From NCBI GenBank assembly GCA_035582835.1, contig JAYKAV010003098.1:62001-126000 (forward strand): a DNA stretch of 64,000 nucleotides, read 5' to 3'. A program made the translations under genes and the position numbers. Below are positions 26,126 through 37,293 of the stretch, one piece after another (the first letter of the stretch is position 1; every line of letters starts with the position of its first letter). The notes under the pieces were generated by a model that saw only the letters and a list, made by a program, of their open reading frames with translations, was not told the DNA's origin and searched no databases. This DNA is from Phoebastria nigripes. Taxonomy: Eukaryota > Chordata > Aves > Procellariiformes > Diomedeidae.

Positions 26126-29100
26126 GCGTGTTCAGGGCATTTGGGCCTCAAAGTGTATGGGGCTGCTCTGCACTGATTTTTCCCAGGTGGCTGCCCAGAA
26201 CAGGATCGTTAGAATGTTTGCATTTTTAAGGGCTGATTTCAATCCTCAGCTCTGACTGTCTATACTCCTTATTCCTTGCTGGATCCTGAATTAGAAAGGA
26301 TTTCCCTTTCATTTTGCACTGGAAGAAATTGAACAGCGATTGAGCAGTGATTCTGGTTGGTGGAGATGGGGGAGATGCTCTCTCCTCTCCCACTGCTGCA
26401 TCTCTCCCGCCTTCGCTCCAGTTTCCATCTGTGTAAAATCAGAGAGAGGACTGTGAAACACCCCAGCACACAGCGGTGGAAATGTCCTCCTCTCTGGGGC
26501 TTTGATGACTTTGAACAGAAATCTTGGGTTATTCCAGTGCCGGACATTGCACAGCCCAGCCTTATCTCTGCTGATATGCCAGTTCCTGTCTGAGACCCAG
26601 TAAGATCATCACACACCACATTCCCCCAGGGACCTGTATTTAAGAGTATTTTTGGCTTTGAATCACACAGTTATATAATTTGACTCTTCTCTTGCACTTG
26701 TCATGAAGTTGCATAGTCCAGGGTCTCTTGCACTGGGGTCTTTTCACTGATGTTTTCCTCTGGCTTTAGTTTTGCACTGTTTTACATATAAAAGCCTTCA
26801 TGAAGCTGCCTGCTACTGCAGCCGATAATTGTGCTTGTGTGTATGGACGCTGCTTGCCAGACTAGAGAAATTCCCATTGGCTCTGAGCATACCTGCTTAG
26901 TATTAAAATAAGGTGTTTGGTTATTTTTGGCAATTTCCTTGTAATGATCTTTGCCACGAAGAAGGGATCAGTTGTCCAACTGCTGACTTTGTAGGTGATG
27001 TGTCCCTCTTAGACCGGGATGCTCTGTTGCAAAGCAGTTGCTTGTGGATTTGTATTTTAACATCACCACTTCCCCTCCATCTTTAGACATTCATTTCCTT
27101 CTATAGCTCTGAAAAGCAGCATTTTATTTAATTATTTTTCTGTTGTTATGTGGGAAAGCACTTTTTTGTTAGTCTGACCACTTGCACTTTGAAATGTTTT
27201 GCCTTGTTTTCATCGTATAGTTATATCTTGGCTGAGCCACCGTGGCTCGTCCGTTTTAATTGGTGAGAAAGCACAGGGTGTGTTTGCTTTTCCCTGAAAA
27301 CCATTTTCTGCTCCATAACAAATTTTAAAGGCCTATAAAATGCATTAATAGCCTCCCCAAACGCAGCTGGTGCTGAGGAGAGCGAGGGGAAGCGCAGCCT
27401 GCCCCATCGCAGGGCAGTGGGGAGCCCACCGCCCTCCTCCCACTCTCTAAAGGCACCGTGTGCGTTTTGGGGCTGGAAACACTCACTCGATGAGTAACCC
27501 AGTGAGCAGCCAATCCTCTGCCTATCAGTGGGATTTCTGCTTGGAAAGGGAGGTAGAGTATCTCCAGGAGTGGGTACAAGCTGCCTTTCCTCTGGCAGCC
27601 CCTACGCAGCTCCCACCGCAGGGATGGGGGACCAGCTTGGAGGGGAGCAGGAGCTCCCCCGGGGAGGCTGGTGGAGACACAGTATGATTTCAGTCCTCCT
27701 GGGGTTTAAAGGAACAGAATTTGCCTTTTTTTTTTTTGTTTGGTGCTGCTGCTTGTGCCTGTGCTGCACCTGGACAGCCACAAACTGCTTATTAAAGCTG
27801 TGCAGCCAGGGGATGGCGGCTTTGCTCCTCGCCCCCAGCTAGGTTTCCTCTCTCCCACGCTGCTGCAGCCCCGCGAGCCCCCACGAGTGTGCTCAGGTTA
27901 GCTCTGGACTGGGCTGTGCACGGGGCCAGCCCTGCATGGGCAAGCTGCCTGCTGCCGCAGTGGGGAAGAAATCAGGGACAGTGGGGCAGGAGGGGGGAAA
28001 TGCCCTCTGGGGAAGAAGGNTACATCTACATCCCTGCCTTGTAGCAGGGACAGTGCCCATTTTTTAAGCCTCTCTGCTGAAGACACAAGGATTTCCTTCT
28101 GAAGGAGAGCTTAAAATAAGAGTTTTGGACTCCTGGTTTAATGGACTGTGGATGAGCACCTTCAGCAGCTTTGGTGCTGCCTGTTCTGGGCTGAATTCTC
28201 TTTTGTAGCCCCAGCCCGGCCCCGAATGACCACAGCTCCTCCTTTCCTGCCGACTGATTTCTTTCCATAAATGTTTACATTCAGATATTAAAGTTGTAGT
28301 GAATGGAAAGGTCAGTGCCTTTAATGCTTTCCTCTGTGATGCTGCTGAAGAAGTGCTTCAGCCCCTGCACACCTTGCCCTCCCACTGCGAGAGAGACCCA
28401 CAGTTTTCCCGGGCAGGGCTTTGGCGGTCTCTTGGTGTTTCCTTACTGATTTGTCCTGGCACCAAAGTCTTCCTTATCTTCTTGAACACTCTGTCTTCTC
28501 GGGGACCTTCAGGACTCTCGATTACAAATTTGTTTCAAAGTATTAATTTGTTCTGACTGTTAAACGGTGAAAATAGCAAAGAAAAGGCTCCAGTTGAATC
28601 TCTCGTCATTGCATCTCCTAAGTGTGACTTGTAGGAATAAAACCACATAAGGGCTCATCTGGATCTACTGAGTTGTGACCCAGGCTGTCCAGCTTTCACA
28701 GCCCTGGAGGCTGATGCAACGGGTCTGCAGAGCAGCACAAGTGAGGAAGCATAGGGCTAAGGACCGAGGCAGGTGTAAATGCATCAGGAGCGGACAGAGA
28801 GAAATCCCTGCCTGGCTGGCTGTGGCTGCTGGGCCACCAGCGGGATGGCCCGGGTGCAATACAGCTGAAATTGGGTATATACTTTGGGTGCAGATCAGCT
28901 GAGAACGCCTGAGCCATCCTTATACGCTCCTTGTAGAAGGACAGGATCCACTTGAAGGAGTCACAGCTGGCGTCCGGTCTGCACCTCATACTGCAAGGTG
29001 TTCAACATCGCCATAATGCGCATCCTTCATCTCTTGCTCTGCTGGAAGCCTAGGCAAATGGTAGCTTGGCATTCACGTTGGTTAAGTGGCAGCTGCAATT

Positions 29101-31232
29101 AACGTACCTCTAGGTAATTGCGGCACAGCACCTGGCCGTGCCTATGAGGCTTGAGCAGAAGCCAGGCTGTGTGGGTGGAGGGTTTCCCCAGAGGCCCTGG
29201 CGAACACGGAGTTGGGCAATGGATTGATTACAGCTGGGGGGGGGGGGTTTAAAAATAACTCTCCAGCTTTCCAGAGGAATGTATTTGTTATGGAGTCACT
29301 GAAAGGCTGTAGTAAGAGACCCAGGAGCGAGCAGCAGCTGGGAGCAAGCCAAGAGACAGAGCTTCTTCTGGGCACGATGCTCCCTGGAAAGGCAGACTTG
29401 GGCTGCCGAGCAAGGAACCTGCTCCTGTTTGTTTGCTCTCCGTGTTCAGGGAAACAAGACTCTGTGTACGTTTTGTATGATAAATAAACATCGCCGCACT
29501 AAGGAAATGCTTGACTCTTATCATCCGTTGTATTGTAGTGGAAACAACCTAGCAAGACCCCACGTATTGGCTAACCCTCAGGCCAGATGGAGCTAACAAT
29601 ATGTTTAAAATGTTAATTAACTACTTCATTACATGTCTGATTTTCTGTTTTTAAACAAATTGCTAAGAAGGCTTATTTAACAAATGCATTTACTAGTGCA
29701 TCCTGGTTCACTACTTGAACCCACAAGATCTCAGCCTTAACAGCAAAATTGTTAGCTCGGGTGTAACAGCAGAGCTAATCACTAACATATGGGAAACACA
29801 GAGCCAAAAAATTTCAAACGGACAAGGAGCATGGCAGGGAGCTGAAATAAGGGACAGACGCACCATTATTCTGCAAGAAAAATACAGTGCTCTGAGGTTT
29901 CCACCTTTTAGATACACAGTGATGATAATTAACTCTTCGTGACGGTGANGCATTAGGATGAAAGGGGACTCCCATGAATGTGGGATTAATGCACAGATTC
30001 AGGTGAGTGTTTTCCCAAAGAAGTTCCCTAAAATACATCCCCAGCGTACACTGGGATGGGAGGGAAGGAAGCAGTGACATTCAGGTTGGTTAGGGCAGAA
30101 AACCTGTTTGGCTTCAATGGAAAGGATTGCAATCCCTTAAGGAGGAGTGAACTAGGAGCAAGGGTTATGCTGAGGAAAAAAAAGGGGATGGAACCGGTGT
30201 GCAGAGCGAGGAGATCGCAGAGGCCAGGCCAGAGGGGGGTCCTGGTACAGCACCATGGAGCTGCAGGGTTTTGTAATCTCAGGGCNGTGATAGATTCCAG
30301 TAAGTGTAGACTTAGCAGTGCAGAGGAGCAGAAACATCAGCTGTGTGTGCAATGAAAGGTAGTTTAGTCCTAATAGGAGTGAGAGCTTGCTGAGAGGGAG
30401 GAGAGTTGATTCATATCTGTGGTTTACCCTACATAAATCCCTGGAGTCACACTGGTGTGTGTGAAAGATCTGTTTGGGCTTTGGAGGCATTTGTTGTAGG
30501 AGGACAAGTTGTTTTTTATTTCAGGGTTGAGTTTGCAGGGATGGTCACAAGGAAAATAACTTTAATTTGCAAGCAGTAGGCGTTTGCCTGGGTGTCTCCG
30601 AGAGACAAGAGCTCTCGCAGTATGCTCTTGAACACGGGTTTGCAGATGATAAGCTCATCCTTTGGCCAGATGCATGCTGCGGTTTTGCCTGCAGAGTTAC
30701 ATCTGCTCAGGGAATGACAGAGTCATGCTCCCCCATTGATACATATATTGCTATACTGACTAGATGCAGGCAAGGTGTCAGGATGTCTGAAGGCTTTGTG
30801 CCTGCCCTTCGGGCAACTCTGCCAGTGGAAAAATTCCTCCTGTTGGTGCATCTTACACCCCAGAAGCTGGCTCGGAAAGCCACGGAAGCAAAACATCCAC
30901 GCTGTAAACTGCACATCCTTCCAGCGGCACCAGCCTGGAGCTTTTATTTAGTCTCGCCATCTCAGGCAGCGATGAGACAGGTGGAGGAAAGGGTTTGTCG
31001 TAGTTACAAGAAAATGGTGTTTGTCAAACAGCTTCCAGGCCTGCTCTAAGGAGGAGTTGATCTGTAAGGCAGAAGGAACAAAATTAGGTCACATCCTTCC
31101 AAAGAAGAGATGATTTTTGAGTCTTGTATGATCAGATAGTACAGAGACATGACTGTTTCTTCTCAGGTCAAGCCTTGGCTCCTATTGCCTGGAGTAAGTG
31201 CATGCACAGAGGTCTGAGTGCTCCAAACTTGA
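26126..31232. other. Single-copy DNA, no gene seen
   Basis: Mixed single-copy sequence. A T run lies at 27726-27737 and a G run at 29236-29247. A minus-strand frame at 28696-28989 begins with a protein-like segment but lacks clear splice signals. A plus-strand frame of 160 codons at 30567-31049 is open but shows no known domain, and one or more frames of that length are expected by chance. No transposon was recognised. Confidence 0.55.
29236..29247 (+). repeat. Poly(G) run of 12
   Basis: Twelve consecutive G followed by TTTAAAAA. A homopolymer likely to be length-variable and error-prone in sequencing. Confidence 0.95.
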
Positions 31233-31258
31233 TGACGTCACCTTTTAGGCTATAAATC
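31233..31258 (+). promoter_or_regulatory. CRE plus TATA-box module (putative core promoter)
   Basis: A perfect cAMP-response element, TGACGTCA, at 31233-31240 is followed 10 bases later by TATAAAT at 31251-31257, in the context GGCTATAAATC. A full palindromic CRE close upstream of a TATA box is an arrangement known from CREB/ATF-driven promoters. A start site would be expected near 31278-31290. No open frame or known first exon follows, so this could be a lncRNA or enhancer-RNA promoter, or coincidence. Confidence 0.25.
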
Positions 31259-34200
31259 AGCATTTTCGTCAGCACAGCGTTAGCTTTGTTTTGAGAAAAG
31301 CCTTTGAGCTGTCTCAGAGCTATACAAATGTTGCAGAATCATTATTTCATTTTTCTTATTTAAAAAAGGCAATTTTTTTAACATTCGCTGCATCAAAATC
31401 AGTTCAAAGTTTGAGACTCCAGTGGGACATGTTTCTCCTTTTCATGGCTTTCTCCACCTTCCCCCCATAGCTTGGTAGGTGTAGGGGGAGCATGAACACA
31501 ACCTCGGGGTCTGCTTGCTCCCATGAACGCTGCCAAGCACCCGGCATTGTTGGGTGAACAAGAACCCCTGTAGCATCCACCCACCACCTCCTTGTCCTTG
31601 AGCACCCAAGGAAAGGAACATATGGGAAGCAGGAGGCTGATACTCGGACGAATAGAGAAGCAAAGTAGTGCAAGATGTAATTTTAAGACATGGGTTAGGC
31701 AGTCCCGGGGCGGTTAACCCACCCTGCATTTCCATATCCAATGGCACTTCTGCCCTAAGAACCATCCTGTTGATCAGATACATGGCACATTGGGCAGCAG
31801 AGCTATATCTAACCTGGAAATAGTGGTGAAAACAGGGGAAAAAAGAGCAGGAAGGACAAACAGTAAGTTTACTTTGGGTGTATCAGTGACAAGGCATGGC
31901 GTGTTTTGGAAGCATTGCAGCAAGGTGAGCTTTGAGAAGGAGTTTGAAGGCAAATATGATAGCTGCTGGGTGTGTTTTTCTGGAGTGGCCTTCATCTTAT
32001 TCTTTTTTTAGGGGGAAAAAAGGTAAAAATGGATATAAAAATAGGGATTTTACTTCGCTAAACAGCAAGATGCTTGTTGTGTTGCCTCAGAACCCTGAAA
32101 GAACTGGAAGAGAAAAACCCGTACAGCAGAAGTGTTCCTTAAAAAATCAATTCCTTTCATGGTATTTCACATAATCCAAAATTTTCCATTGCTGCCGCTA
32201 GTTACATAGAGGCCTTTCATACACCCAGATCTGTTGATCTCTGATAAAATTGCACAAAGGAGGCAGCTCATTAACTCTCACTTCTGCACTGAGCATGTTT
32301 TGATGTGCAGATCGCTGACAGCACAAAAAATCCTTTCTGCCTGTGTAGGTAGGGATAATAGCAGTATTGACAGTGTGTACCTGCTGCAGGCAAAACACAG
32401 GGGAACCTCCGTCTCCTTGGCGTTTCATCTGAGGAGTAATGACCAGGGAACGTGAAGAGTGATTGTGGAGCTGAACCTAATACAAAGCTCTTCCCGTGAA
32501 ACCCCCTTGCCAAAATGATGATACAGTTCCTGTAATTCAACGCCCATTACAGCATCTCAAGTCAGACCCTCGAAATAAACACTAACTTTTAAAAATTCCT
32601 GCAATTACCAGCTAGTTATTGATTAAATAATGATATCTTTTGTTTTCATAAGGGCTTTCGAGCTCTGATGTGTACAAAAGGCTTCTCAAACATTTAACAA
32701 TTCCAGGCATGAACAGTTTATCTGAACATTTTTCTTGCAACGCTGGAGACTACAAACAAAGCACTGTTGTGTTAGTGTGGGGAGGCAGAGAGCAAAACTA
32801 ACCAAAATACTTCACTTATCTAAACTGGCTGGAATTAAACAGCATAAACGAGAAGAAAGCTACATTTAATGTACCATTTTTTAACTAGAGGATGTTAGAC
32901 ATCAAAGCTGGGATCTTTTAAAAGAGAAATTGTTGGCAGCACTCGTAAGTGTGTGCATGATGAGCATGCAACTTTGTGGTTTTGCTTTGATTTCTTTCTC
33001 TCTTCTTTGAAATCATAAAGGATCATGGAGAGAGGTAAAATGACTCCATTAGAGTTAAATGCTGGTGTTCACTAATGGAACAAAGATAAAAAGCAAACAA
33101 CAAATGCATTACTGTGATGGCTTGGCTGCTTCATCATCTTAGCTAGCATCCTTCTCTTTCCCTAAACTAAGAGAAGATGGTTGCAGGCTCAGTTTAAGGT
33201 GGGATCAGTCTTGCCTCTGCAGGGAAACATGACAGCTGCATACTGGGATGCAGAGATAGCAAGCAGCTTTGCAGGTTTGGGGTGGATGGTGCTGAACCAG
33301 AGCTAATCCACCATGCCAGATCCCCTGGGCCAGGAGAGCCCATGGGTCTACCCTCCCCTCTCCCCTGCACTGACCCAAACCCATGCAAGTACCTGCCCTG
33401 GCACCGTGTGTGCTGAGGAGCATGGCAAGGATGTGCACCCACAGGCAGTGATGCTGGTAAGGGACATCCCCCATAGCAGGGAATCGGCGAGTGCACAGGG
33501 ACCTCCCCAGGTCCCCGAAAATCATCGAGCCGTGCTGGTGGCACAGCTCTCTGAACACGGCATGGGAACGAGCTGCTTTGCCCCTGCTCGCAGCACGTGC
33601 CAGTGCCCAGGCACTCACGCCAGGCTGGCACAGCCCTGCCACAGCCACGGCAGCTTGCGGAGATGGACAGCAATGGTCTGTGTCTGCATGGCCCAAGTTC
33701 CCGGTTCAATTGGTCCAAGAAATTTGGTCTCTCCATGAACAGTGGCTGAAACTAGACCTGAGGAAAGTTCATCTTTAATGTCAAGTTGCACTGTTTCATT
33801 ACGCAGATTTTTCAGAGCTGCAGCCAAATCAGTCCAGTGCTGCTTAATTGCTTAATATGATAAATCATGGCTTGCCAACTGCTTGCCTAATTATGTATTT
33901 TATTCATTGTAAACATCAGCTCTGAGAGGATGGAAGGGAGGCTGCTCTGGGTTTCCACAGCCAATCTGATGGGCTAAAGTACAGCAGCCGTCTCTGAAGC
34001 TATATTTAGCTGGTTCTCATTAATGTGACTGAAATGGACCTCCAAGAAGTTATCTTTTATACCCCACCCTTCAAAATGAAGACACTCTTCACCATTTCTT
34101 CAGGGAAGCTGTGTTTCTATGGAATCTATTATAAAAGGTTATTCATCTCATCTCCCAAGGACTTGCATATTTTCACAAAATATCATTTGGCCTCTTTCCG

Positions 34201-35548
34201 TGTTTTCAGTCCAGAGTTTCAGAGGTCAGGCCAGCTTTTGGCAATACCTGGGAGACTCCTCTCCATCTTAACTCCTGCTGCATCACCCCAAGACTCATTG
34301 TGGGGGTTTTTTGTGGGTTTTACTCAGGGCCAAGCAATTCTGACAAACTGGAAAAAATATTGTTTCTTAAACCACTAAAAGTTGAATTTCAGGTCTGAGC
34401 AAATTTGACTTTTTTTAAGCTGGAAATTAAGGGATAGGTTGAAGGTGGCAGACACATGATGGTGCTAAGCCCTGTACAGCCCAGAAGGGCAGAAGCCCTC
34501 TGCCCTTGGGAGCTCACAACCTGATGGATGTGAGCAGGACACTGCCTGTGCAGGGTACACAGGAGAAAGGGGCAGTGCAGTAATTGGGGTAGGTAAGATC
34601 TTAGCCCACCACCAAACCCATTCCTCTTGTCAGGGTGGCTGCTCCAGAGCAGCACTGGTGGAAGAGGCAGGACCAAGTGTGTCCCCACCACCCCCCAGCC
34701 ACAGGGGGTTTGCTTACACCACTTCAAAAACACTCCCATCCAGCAGTGCCTCGTGAACAGAATACAGCTTTCATCTATATTGAGTTTCATACATATTAAT
34801 GCTCATATACTGACTGCTCTTTCTGATCTGAATTTCTTATCTTGTTCTTCTGCAATAGGAGTTGAATTTTGTAGAAGTACATTTTCCTGCTGTGTTTCAA
34901 CTACATTTGAATTAAATGTGGTCATAATAGTGGAGAAAGCATCAACCTCTATATAAAATCCATTTGTACCAAGGGACCTGTATAACACTGTACTTTAAAG
35001 TGATGATCATTAGAAATAACTATTTGGGACATTCTAGTTGAGGAGAAAAGCATCCAAGCCATCTGTATTAGCACAGTAAAATGTAAATGTCTCTGTCTTG
35101 TTTATAAACTGCTGAAAAAGAAAGGTGTTTAACTTCAGGGGATTTAATATCACTTTAGAATTTTTATTCCTCTGATAGTGCACAAGATGAACCATGCCTG
35201 TTTGAATTTTGAGATCACGGTTCCCCTCTTGCAGATACACTATACTTTGTTCAGAGAGGGCGGATTGGAGAAATGAAGACCAGAGTTCCACTTACAGACA
35301 TATGTATACAAAATGTGGTCATAACTGCAGAAATGACTATTAGAGTCGCATGTGACAACTGAACAACCCTGCACGCAATTAGATAAATGGGCAGTTCCCC
35401 CTGTCCAGCAACTGCACGATGGATGCCTGCAGCTCACTGCACTGCAGCTGCACGGGCACCTTTGGTATCCTTTTTGTGCACATTCATTTTGTGTGAACCG
35501 AGGCCACACTTCCTGTTGAAAACTGCTTTAACATTTATTTCTCTAGAA
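31259..35548. other. Single-copy DNA, no gene seen
   Basis: No gene recognised. A GC-rich patch at about 33290-33680 is open on both strands (up to 180 codons on minus and 141 on plus), interpreted as chance. The stretch 33820-33930 is AT-rich with TAATTA-type homeodomain cores and could be a conserved noncoding element. The rest is plain AT-leaning sequence. Confidence 0.55.
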
Positions 35549-35592
35549 ATTCCAGAAGCTATTAGATTTAATTCCAGAAGCTATTAGATTTA
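35549..35592 (+). repeat. Perfect 22-bp tandem duplication
   Basis: The unit beginning ATTCCAGAAGC and ending AGATTTA is present twice, at 35549-35570 and 35571-35592, with no mismatch. This suggests a recent duplication by slippage. It lies in ordinary AT-rich DNA about 500 bases from the solo LTR. Confidence 0.95.
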
Positions 35593-36090
35593 TTCTCATA
35601 TTTTGTGAGCAACGTCTATATGCTTCCTGGCTTTTTCCTTCTTTTCTCTTTTTCTCCCTTTTTCTGGAGGAGCTGAATGATTCATCATAGAAAGAGGCAC
35701 ATAGATTTTCCTTTTTTGTTTTAGTAAAACAGTACTTCAAAGCAAGGACTGGCAGAGATTTGCTCATTGCGACTCAGATTTATGCAAAAGGCACTGCAGA
35801 GTCTCTGGGCTCTCATTTTAGCATGGCCATATCCTCCTCATTTGTAGGTCTACTCTCGGCCTTGTGTTTTCGTGGTGTAATCTCAGAAAAAATATCCGTA
35901 AATTCAGGGAATTTTGCCAGTACAATCTCTGGATAATTTGCCTGAAAAACACCTTAGGATTATGGATTTTCATTCTCTGGTCACAGCAGAAATTTTTAAA
36001 AAGAACAAGGCTATACACTGGAAATCCATACCTTTTCTTGGAATTTTTTTTGGTGTTAAGCTCATGCTGAATAATTTAGTAAGTTTCATC
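35593..36090. other. Single-copy DNA between the 22-bp duplication and the LTR
   Basis: AT-rich sequence with a pyrimidine tract at about 35625-35665. No coding, RNA or transposon sequence recognised. Confidence 0.6.
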
Positions 36091-36095
36091 AAAAT
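36091..36095 (+). repeat. Target-site duplication AAAAT, left copy
   Basis: AAAAT directly precedes the LTR end TGTC and is repeated directly after the other LTR end at 36778-36782. A 5-bp duplication is the footprint of retroviral-type integration. Confidence 0.8.
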
Positions 36096-36223
36096 TGTCG
36101 TGGTTTAACCCTGGCAGCACCTAACCACCACGCAGCCGCTCACTCACCCCCCCGCTCCGGTGGGATGGGGGAGAGAATCGGGAGGGCACGAGTAGGAAAA
36201 CTCGTGGGTTGAGATAAAAACAG

Positions 36224-36229
36224 TTTAAT
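36224..36229 (-). terminator. Possible LTR polyadenylation signal ATTAAA
   Basis: TTTAAT on the plus strand is ATTAAA on the minus strand, about 290 bases downstream of the LTR TATA box. This is a common variant signal. The canonical AATAAA was not found in this part of the LTR on the minus strand, and the assignment is positional inference. Confidence 0.3.
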
Positions 36230-36305
36230 AATTGAAATAAAACAAAGTAGAACAGTAATAATAACAGTGGTAACAACAACAACAATAGGATATACAAAAC
36301 AGGCG

Positions 36306-36509
36306 ATGCACAATGCAATTGCTCACCACCCACCGAAACCGACCCGTGCCTGATACAAGAGCCTGTTCCCAGGACCCCACGCGCCCCGCCCCCCCCCCCC
36401 CCCCACCATGCACAATGCAATTGCTCACCACCCACCGAAACCGACCCGTGCCTGATACAAGAGCCTGTTCCCAGGACCCCACGCGCCCCGCCCCCCCCTC
36501 CCCCCCACC
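36306..36509 (-). repeat. 102-bp tandem duplication inside the LTR
   Basis: Two head-to-tail copies, 36306-36407 and 36408-36509, start with ATGCACAATGCAATTGCTC and are the same apart from their poly(C) tails. The first copy ends in 16 uninterrupted C (36389-36404). The second has C8-T-C7 (36491-36506). The repeat lies just downstream of the TATA box on the transcribed strand, so it covers the expected start site and R region. Parallel reading frames with repeated Pro-rich translation across it are by-products of the duplication, not genes. Confidence 0.95.
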
Positions 36510-36514
36510 CTTAG

Positions 36515-36537
36515 TTTTTATACTGAGCATGACGTCA
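36515..36537 (-). promoter_or_regulatory. LTR core promoter: CRE and TATA box
   Basis: Read on the minus strand, a perfect TGACGTCA (36530-36537) lies seven bases upstream of TATAAAAA (36515-36522). This is the expected U3 promoter of the LTR, firing leftward into 36490 and below. Whether the solo LTR is still active cannot be told from the sequence. Confidence 0.6.
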
Positions 36538-36777
36538 CATGGTATGGAATACCCCATTGGCCAGCTGGGTCAACCACCCCGGCTATGCTCCCCCCGCCAG
36601 CTTCCCATGCACCTGGCAGGGCATGGGAGGCCAAAAAGTGCCCGGTGCAAGCACCACCCAGCANNACNCAAAACATCAAGGGGCCATCAACGCTCCTATT
36701 ATACCAAACCCAAAACACAGCACACACCCCCAGCTACTGGGAAGAAAGTTAACTCTGTCCCAGCCGGAACCAGGACA

Positions 36778-36782
36778 AAAAT
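36778..36782 (+). repeat. Target-site duplication AAAAT, right copy
   Basis: Directly adjoins the GACA end of the LTR and matches 36091-36095 exactly. Confidence 0.8.
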
Positions 36783-37177
36783 CATCTGAGAACTGTACAG
36801 CTGAGAAAACTGTGTATTTTTGGAGATTTTTTTAGCAACAAAACAGCTGATGCAAGATTCAAAAGCTTTACCTTGTTGATCTCAGTCTGAGTTAAAAAGC
36901 AAACTATGTTTGTAGAAGAAGAAGAAGATTAGGAGTTTCAAAATTCTGCATTTATAAGGTTGGCAGTCCAGCACTTCACATCAGACCCACACCGAAAGCA
37001 AGTGTATCATCTTCAGAGTGAAGGCGTTGGTCAACATGGATTGACTTTGAAGTGCTCTCCACTGCCAGTGACCTTTAGCTCTTAAACCTGTCCTACACTT
37101 GAGGTTCCCGGTAACCTACCATAAACCCATAAGCCACTTCAAAAGTGTAAACACAGTGGGTCCCTAGCAAAATGTAA
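36783..37177. other. Single-copy DNA between LTR and CR1
   Basis: About 395 bases of ordinary sequence, with a short (GAA)4 run near 36917-36930. No gene or transposon recognised. Confidence 0.6.
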
Positions 37178-37293
37178 ATCATAGAATCATAGAATCATTA
37201 AGGTTGGAAAAGACCTCTAAGATCATCAAGTCCAACCATCAACCCAACACCACCATGCCCACTAAACCATGTCCCTAAGCGCCTCATCTACAC

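Larger units (their letters stand above)
36096..36777 (-). mobile_element. Solo LTR of an avian ERVL-like endogenous retrovirus
   Basis: A 682-bp long terminal repeat in minus orientation. Its ends are imperfect inverted repeats, TGTCGTGGTT at 36096 and AACCAGGACA ending at 36777, flanked by the 5-bp duplication AAAAT on both sides. The body agrees with the widespread bird LTR type whose edge reads 'tggtttaaccctggcagcacctaacc' and which contains 'gacgtcacatggtatggaat'. No internal retroviral sequence and no second LTR are present, so this is a solo LTR left by recombination between two LTRs. On the minus strand, a CRE and TATA box lie at 36515-36537 and a possible ATTAAA poly(A) signal at 36224-36229. 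A 102-bp segment is duplicated in tandem inside it. The 5-bp duplication fits class III (ERVL) elements, but the exact family needs a library search. Unresolved bases at 36664, 36665 and 36668. Confidence 0.9.

Noticed and set aside
30567..31049. Plus-strand frame of 160 codons.
   Set aside because: No domain, no splice or promoter context in phase, and frames of this length are expected by chance.
36313..36789. Plus-strand frame with a repeated Pro-rich translation.
   Set aside because: It is produced by the 102-bp duplication inside the noncoding LTR.
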